From contig JAFARM010000156.1 of assembly GCA_019245455.1 (NCBI GenBank), positions 1-6,069 of the forward strand: a DNA stretch of 6,069 nt, read 5' to 3'. The position numbers and the translations under genes were made by a program. This document shows, one piece after another, positions 5,021 through 6,069 of the stretch. Below the pieces are notes generated by a model, which saw only the letters and a list, made by a program, of their open reading frames with translations, ran no database searches and was not told where the DNA came from. Position 1 is the first letter of the stretch. Every line of letters begins with the position of its first letter. Source of the stretch: Sphingomonadaceae bacterium (lineage in GTDB: Bacteria > Pseudomonadota > Alphaproteobacteria > Sphingomonadales > Sphingomonadaceae).

Positions 5021-6069
5021 GCACCCTGCAAGCTGCTGTCATCCCCGCGCAAGCGGGGACCCATCTCCCGCAGCCTCAGGAGATGGGTCCCCGCGTGCGC
5101 GGGGATGACACGGCAGCTGGTGACGACGCGCCGCGCGCCGCCACGGCCGCCTTTGTCAACGTCGGCGAGCGGACCAACGTCACCGGCTCGGCCGCGTTCA
5201 AGAAGCTGGTCCTTTCCGGGAACTTCGCCGCCGCGGTTGAAGTGGCGCGGCAACAGGTCGAGAACGGCGCGCAGGTCATCGACGTCAACATGGACGAAGG
5301 GCTGCTCGACGCCGAGGCGGCGATGACGACCTTCCTCAAGCTGATCGCCGCCGAGCCCGACATCGCCCGGGTGCCGGTGATGATCGACAGCTCGAAGTGG
5401 AGCGTAATCGAAGCGGGGCTGAAGTGCGTCTCGGGCAAGTCGATCGGCAACTCGATCAGCCTCAAGGAAGGCGAGGGGCCGATCCTCGCCCAGGCGGGCG
5501 CCTGCCGCCGCTACGGGGCCGCGGCCGTCGTCATGGCGTTCGACGAGGCGGGGCAGGCCGACACCGCCGCGCGCAAGGTCGAGATCTGCACTCGTGCCTA
5601 CAACCTGTTGACGGCGAACGGCTTCCCGGCCGACGAGATCATCTTCGATCCCAATATCTTCGCCGTCGCGACGGGGATCGAGGAGCACGACAATTACGGC
5701 GTCGACTTCCTCGAAGCGACGCGGGCGATCAAGGCGAGCCTGCCGCACGCACGCGTATCGGGCGGCGTGTCGAACCTGTCGTTCAGCTTTCGCGGCAACG
5801 AGCCGGTGCGCCGCGCGATGCACTCCGTGTTCCTGTTCCACGCGATCCGCGCGGGGATGGACATGGGCATCGTCAACGCCGGGCAGCTCGACGTCTACGA
5901 TGCGATCGACCCCGAGCTGCGCGACGCGTGCGAGGACGTCATCCTCAACCGGCCGCCGCGGACCAACGTCACCAATACCGAGCGGCTGATCGAACTCGCC
6001 GAGCGGTACAAGGGCGGTGCGGCGGCCGAAAAGGCGACCGAGGAATGGCGCGGCTGGCCGGTCGCGAAA
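5017..6069 (+). CDS. metH: Split methionine synthase, folate/B12 subunit (MetH2), 3' truncated by window
   Basis: The frame is open for 351 codons to the window end. It starts at GTG 5017, which overlaps the metH1 stop as GTGA. It carries the methyl-THF-binding barrel: [19 protein letters not shown] (46-64), [114 protein letters not shown], and [16 protein letters not shown]. It then runs into the linker to the B12 cap ([14 protein letters not shown]). The B12 and reactivation domains should lie beyond the window. Residues 8-31 ([24 protein letters not shown]) are translated from the palindromic repeat at 5037-5110. No ATG, GTG or TTG codon lies in frame between the repeat and FVNVGERTN, so even the later possible starts (ATG 5083, GTG 5095) fall inside the repeat. 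The exact start is therefore less certain than the gene. Confidence 0.93.
   Translation, partial: MSTLQAAVIPAQAGTHLPQPQEMGPRVRGDDTAAGDDAPRAATAAFVNVGERTNVTGSAAFKKLVLSGNFAAAVEVARQQVENGAQVIDVNMDEGLLDAEAAMTTFLKLIAAEPDIARVPVMIDSSKWSVIEAGLKCVSGKSIGNSISLKEGEGPILAQAGACRRYGAAAVVMAFDEAGQADTAARKVEICTRAYNLLTANGFPADEIIFDPNIFAVATGIEEHDNYGVDFLEATRAIKASLPHARVSGGVSNLSFSFRGNEPVRRAMHSVFLFHAIRAGMDMGIVNAGQLDVYDAIDPELRDACEDVILNRPPRTNVTNTERLIELAERYKGGAAAEKATEEWRGWPVAK
5037..5110. repeat. 74-bp palindromic repeat inserted in frame at the metH2 N-terminus
   Basis: The arms 5037-5068 and 5079-5110 pair at 31 of 32 positions around a 10-base loop (5069-5078). The ends are TGTCATCCCCGCGC and GCGCGGGGATGACA. AGCTGC (5031-5036) and GCAGCT (5113-5118) add six further pairs after a 2-base bulge. 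Read in either direction it encodes a peptide of the AGTHL...EMGPRxRGDD type, which I recognise as a translation that recurs across sphingomonad and related genomes. It is probably a dispersed repeat that has become coding here. A C flanks each end (5036 and 5111); 74 bases plus one would make 25 codons, keeping frame. Confidence 0.9.

Noticed and set aside
5037..5110. Palindrome at the metH2 start as a terminator, riboswitch or CRISPR repeat
   Set aside because: There is no T tract, it is a single copy with no spacer array, it matches no riboswitch core I can recognise, and the frame runs through it without a stop.
5105..5326. Short ATG-started plus-strand frame of 73 codons after the palindrome
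   Set aside because: It is out of frame with the conserved folate-domain reading and gives an Arg/Ser-rich shadow peptide.

Overview
The window is GC-rich chromosomal DNA. The likely source is an alphaproteobacterium, most plausibly a sphingomonad (Sphingomonadales). This rests on the GroEL C-terminus, the MlaA sequence, a methionine synthase split into two genes behind an ArsR-methyltransferase regulator and metF, and a dispersed palindrome of the 'VIPAxAGTHL...EMGPRxRGDD' kind. The taxon is an inference from family knowledge; no search was possible.

Layout. (1) Bases 1-171 are the 3' end of groEL, followed by a strong intrinsic terminator. (2) Bases 297-1795, minus strand, hold a run of three lipoprotein genes: mlaA (vacJ), a 59-codon lipoprotein that starts with GTG inside the mlaA stop, and a Thr/Ser/Gly/Ala-rich lipoprotein. 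The run ends in its own terminator facing the groEL one. (3) Bases 1796-1912 are a divergent intergenic region. It holds a perfect 7-bp inverted repeat (ATATAAA-N6-TTTATAT) lying across a good sigma70-like promoter whose predicted start coincides with a GTG start codon. (4) Bases 1913-6069, plus strand, are a methionine-cycle operon: an ArsR-type regulator fused to a SAM-dependent methyltransferase domain, metF, the homocysteine-binding half of methionine synthase (metH1), and the folate/B12 half (metH2, cut by the window end).

Function. MetF makes 5-methyl-THF. MetH2 binds the folate and, in its missing part, should bind B12. MetH1 binds homocysteine through a zinc thiolate site, so the two halves together make methionine. 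The regulator is well placed to sense SAM or S-adenosylhomocysteine and control the operon from the palindrome. Three of the four regulator-to-metH2 genes are joined by 4-base start/stop overlaps, except at metF-metH1.

Most notable. Two unrelated palindromic repeats have landed at gene junctions of the met operon. One, between metF and metH1, forms a long hairpin whose right arm carries the metH1 Shine-Dalgarno sequence. A 56-codon frame, linked by overlaps to both neighbours, crosses it. The other is a 74-bp near-perfect palindrome read in frame as part of the metH2 N-terminus, so a repeat element has become protein-coding in an essential-type enzyme. No wholly new multi-gene system is evident; the novelty lies in these repeat-gene fusions and in the operon's control region.
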